Assembly (NCBI GenBank): GCA_913050325.1
Contig: CAJWZP010000008.1
Coordinates: 1 to 55,051 of the forward strand
Source: an uncultured bacterium
GTDB taxonomy: Bacteria; Desulfobacterota_D; UBA1144
Direction: 5' to 3'
DNA length: 55,051 bases
The notes below the pieces were generated by a model. That model was given only the letters and a program-made list of their open reading frames with translations. It searched no databases and was not told the origin of the DNA. Position numbers and translations under genes: made by a program. Below are positions 54,452 to 55,051 of this stretch, in pieces. Position 1 is the first letter of the stretch; each line of letters opens with the position of its first letter.

Positions 54452-54967
54452 CTACTGCTGCTTAATTTTTCCTTGTAAGTATCTTACGTAGTAAACGATA
54501 TCCCATGCTTCTTGCTCATTAATTCTAGCATAAGCAGGCATCATAACTTTTCCACCATATCTTATATATGCATAAATATAGCCATCAGTTCTTTTTTGTG
54601 TCTGAGCTTGCTTAAGATTTACTGGATAGAAATACGCGTTTTTTCTCAGATCATTTTTAATGACTGGGCCATATCCACCCCCATCCATACCATGGCAAGC
54701 ATAACAGTAAGTTTGATAAAGCTCTTTACCTTGTTTAATTGATTCGGTTCCTCTATTAGGACCTACTCCAATTTCTTCATATTCAGTTCTTTCAAGCTCT
54801 CTATTTTCTTCTTCTAATCTTATATTATTATCAGGATATTCTCTTGCCTCTTCATACGGTTTGACGCTTGGTGCATCCCACATATCTGTTGACCATGGAA
54901 GTGCAAAAGAGGAACAAGCAAAAGAAAAATTCAAGATAAAAACTAAAACAGAAATATTATTCTTCAT
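54452..54967 (-). CDS. actE: Alternative complex III monohaem cytochrome c subunit ActE
   Basis: 171 aa. A signal segment (ISVLVFILNFSFACSSFA) may include a lipobox cysteine, as in characterised ActE lipoproteins. One haem c motif, CYACH, is followed by GMDGGGYGP, and the axial methionine is likely in KVMMPAYARI. The C-terminal helix ends in YYVRYLQGKI. I start at ATG 54967 with GGGGGA upstream; ATG 54982 is also in frame but lacks a site. It overlaps the upstream frame by 11 bp. Confidence 0.87.
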   Translation of the reverse strand: MKNNISVLVFILNFSFACSSFALPWSTDMWDAPSVKPYEEAREYPDNNIRLEEENRELERTEYEEIGVGPNRGTESIKQGKELYQTYCYACHGMDGGGYGPVIKNDLRKNAYFYPVNLKQAQTQKRTDGYIYAYIRYGGKVMMPAYARINEQEAWDIVYYVRYLQGKIKQQ

Positions 54968-55051
54968 TATTTCCCCCTTCATTTTTTTCTTTAACCGGGG
55001 TCGACTTTGATAACATTGGAGTTTTTACTTCAACATCTTTCTTTTCTTCAG
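54957..55051 (-). CDS. actD: C-terminal tail of the gene upstream of actE (probable ActD), cut by window edge
   Basis: An open frame enters from the right edge and ends at TAA 54959-54957. The 30 visible residues are highly charged (EEKKDVEVKTPMLSK, then a Lys/Glu/Asn-rich end GGNNEE). In ACIII operons ActD precedes ActE, so this is likely its tail, but the visible part has no domain. The stop overlaps the actE start. Confidence 0.5.
   Translation of the reverse strand, partial: EEKKDVEVKTPMLSKSTPVKEKNEGGNNEE

Noticed and set aside
1-55051. CRISPR arrays, insertion sequences, tRNA or rRNA genes
   Set aside because: Gaps between genes are all under about 200 bp; I saw no regularly spaced repeats, transposase genes, or cloverleaf/rRNA sequence.

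Overview
The window is a gene-dense, strongly AT-rich stretch of a Gram-negative bacterial chromosome. Genes overlap or abut, no intergenic gap exceeds about 200 bp, and there are no tRNA or rRNA genes, insertion sequences or CRISPR arrays, so it looks streamlined. Gram-negative features are a C-terminal autotransporter beta-barrel, ExbB/ExbD/TonB proteins and several lipoproteins. Two genes point to menaquinone rather than ubiquinone respiration: mqnC of the futalosine pathway, and the end of an alternative complex III operon (ActD tail, ActE, ActF). The CarD protein resembles deltaproteobacterial forms. I suspect a marine, deltaproteobacteria-related or Dadabacteria/SAR324-like lineage, but the sequence alone does not settle the taxonomy.

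Layout. 0-5 kb: trpB (cut by the edge), trpA, then two tandem, closely similar CaiC-like acyl-CoA ligases. 5-9.4 kb: an autotransporter, then glnB-glnA behind a clear sigma-54-type promoter and a leader hairpin. 9.4-11.8 kb: nth and a UvrC lacking its C-terminal helix-hairpin-helix domain. 11.7-17.5 kb (minus strand): xerC-like recombinase, hslV, hslU, argB, argD, argF, tightly coupled. 17.5-25 kb: carD, a phosphodiesterase-family enzyme, a small phage-like protein, bioB-bioA-bioF and mqnC. 25-28 kb: a secreted unknown, ptsH, ptsI and a DCC-like protein. 28-31.5 kb: class II aldolase, sugar epimerase and flippase (glycan genes). 31.5-40 kb: aldo/keto reductase, trxB, ygfZ, a PUR-alpha-type nucleic-acid-binding protein, thiolase, ddl, an EamA permease, exbD-exbB and lysA. 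40-46 kb: a 66-residue repeat protein with its own promoter and terminator, a glutaredoxin, a degenerate Cu/Zn-SOD-like lipoprotein, trhO, a UPF0104 membrane protein, several unknowns and a cyclophilin. 46-50.4 kb: acyl-CoA dehydrogenase, malyl-CoA lyase and ethylmalonyl-CoA mutase in one operon. 50.4-55 kb: lipoproteins, tonB, purM, an unlisted 51-residue membrane protein and the alternative complex III genes.

How it fits together. The 46-50 kb operon plus the thiolase at 34.5 kb gives a large part of the ethylmalonyl-CoA pathway for acetyl-CoA assimilation. The tandem ligases may feed acyl-CoA substrates into central metabolism. The energy chain appears to be menaquinol to cytochrome c through alternative complex III. 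A recurring regulatory feature is a -10-like hexamer placed 6 nt before the start codon with no Shine-Dalgarno sequence, seen at six operon-leading genes. This suggests common leaderless transcription.
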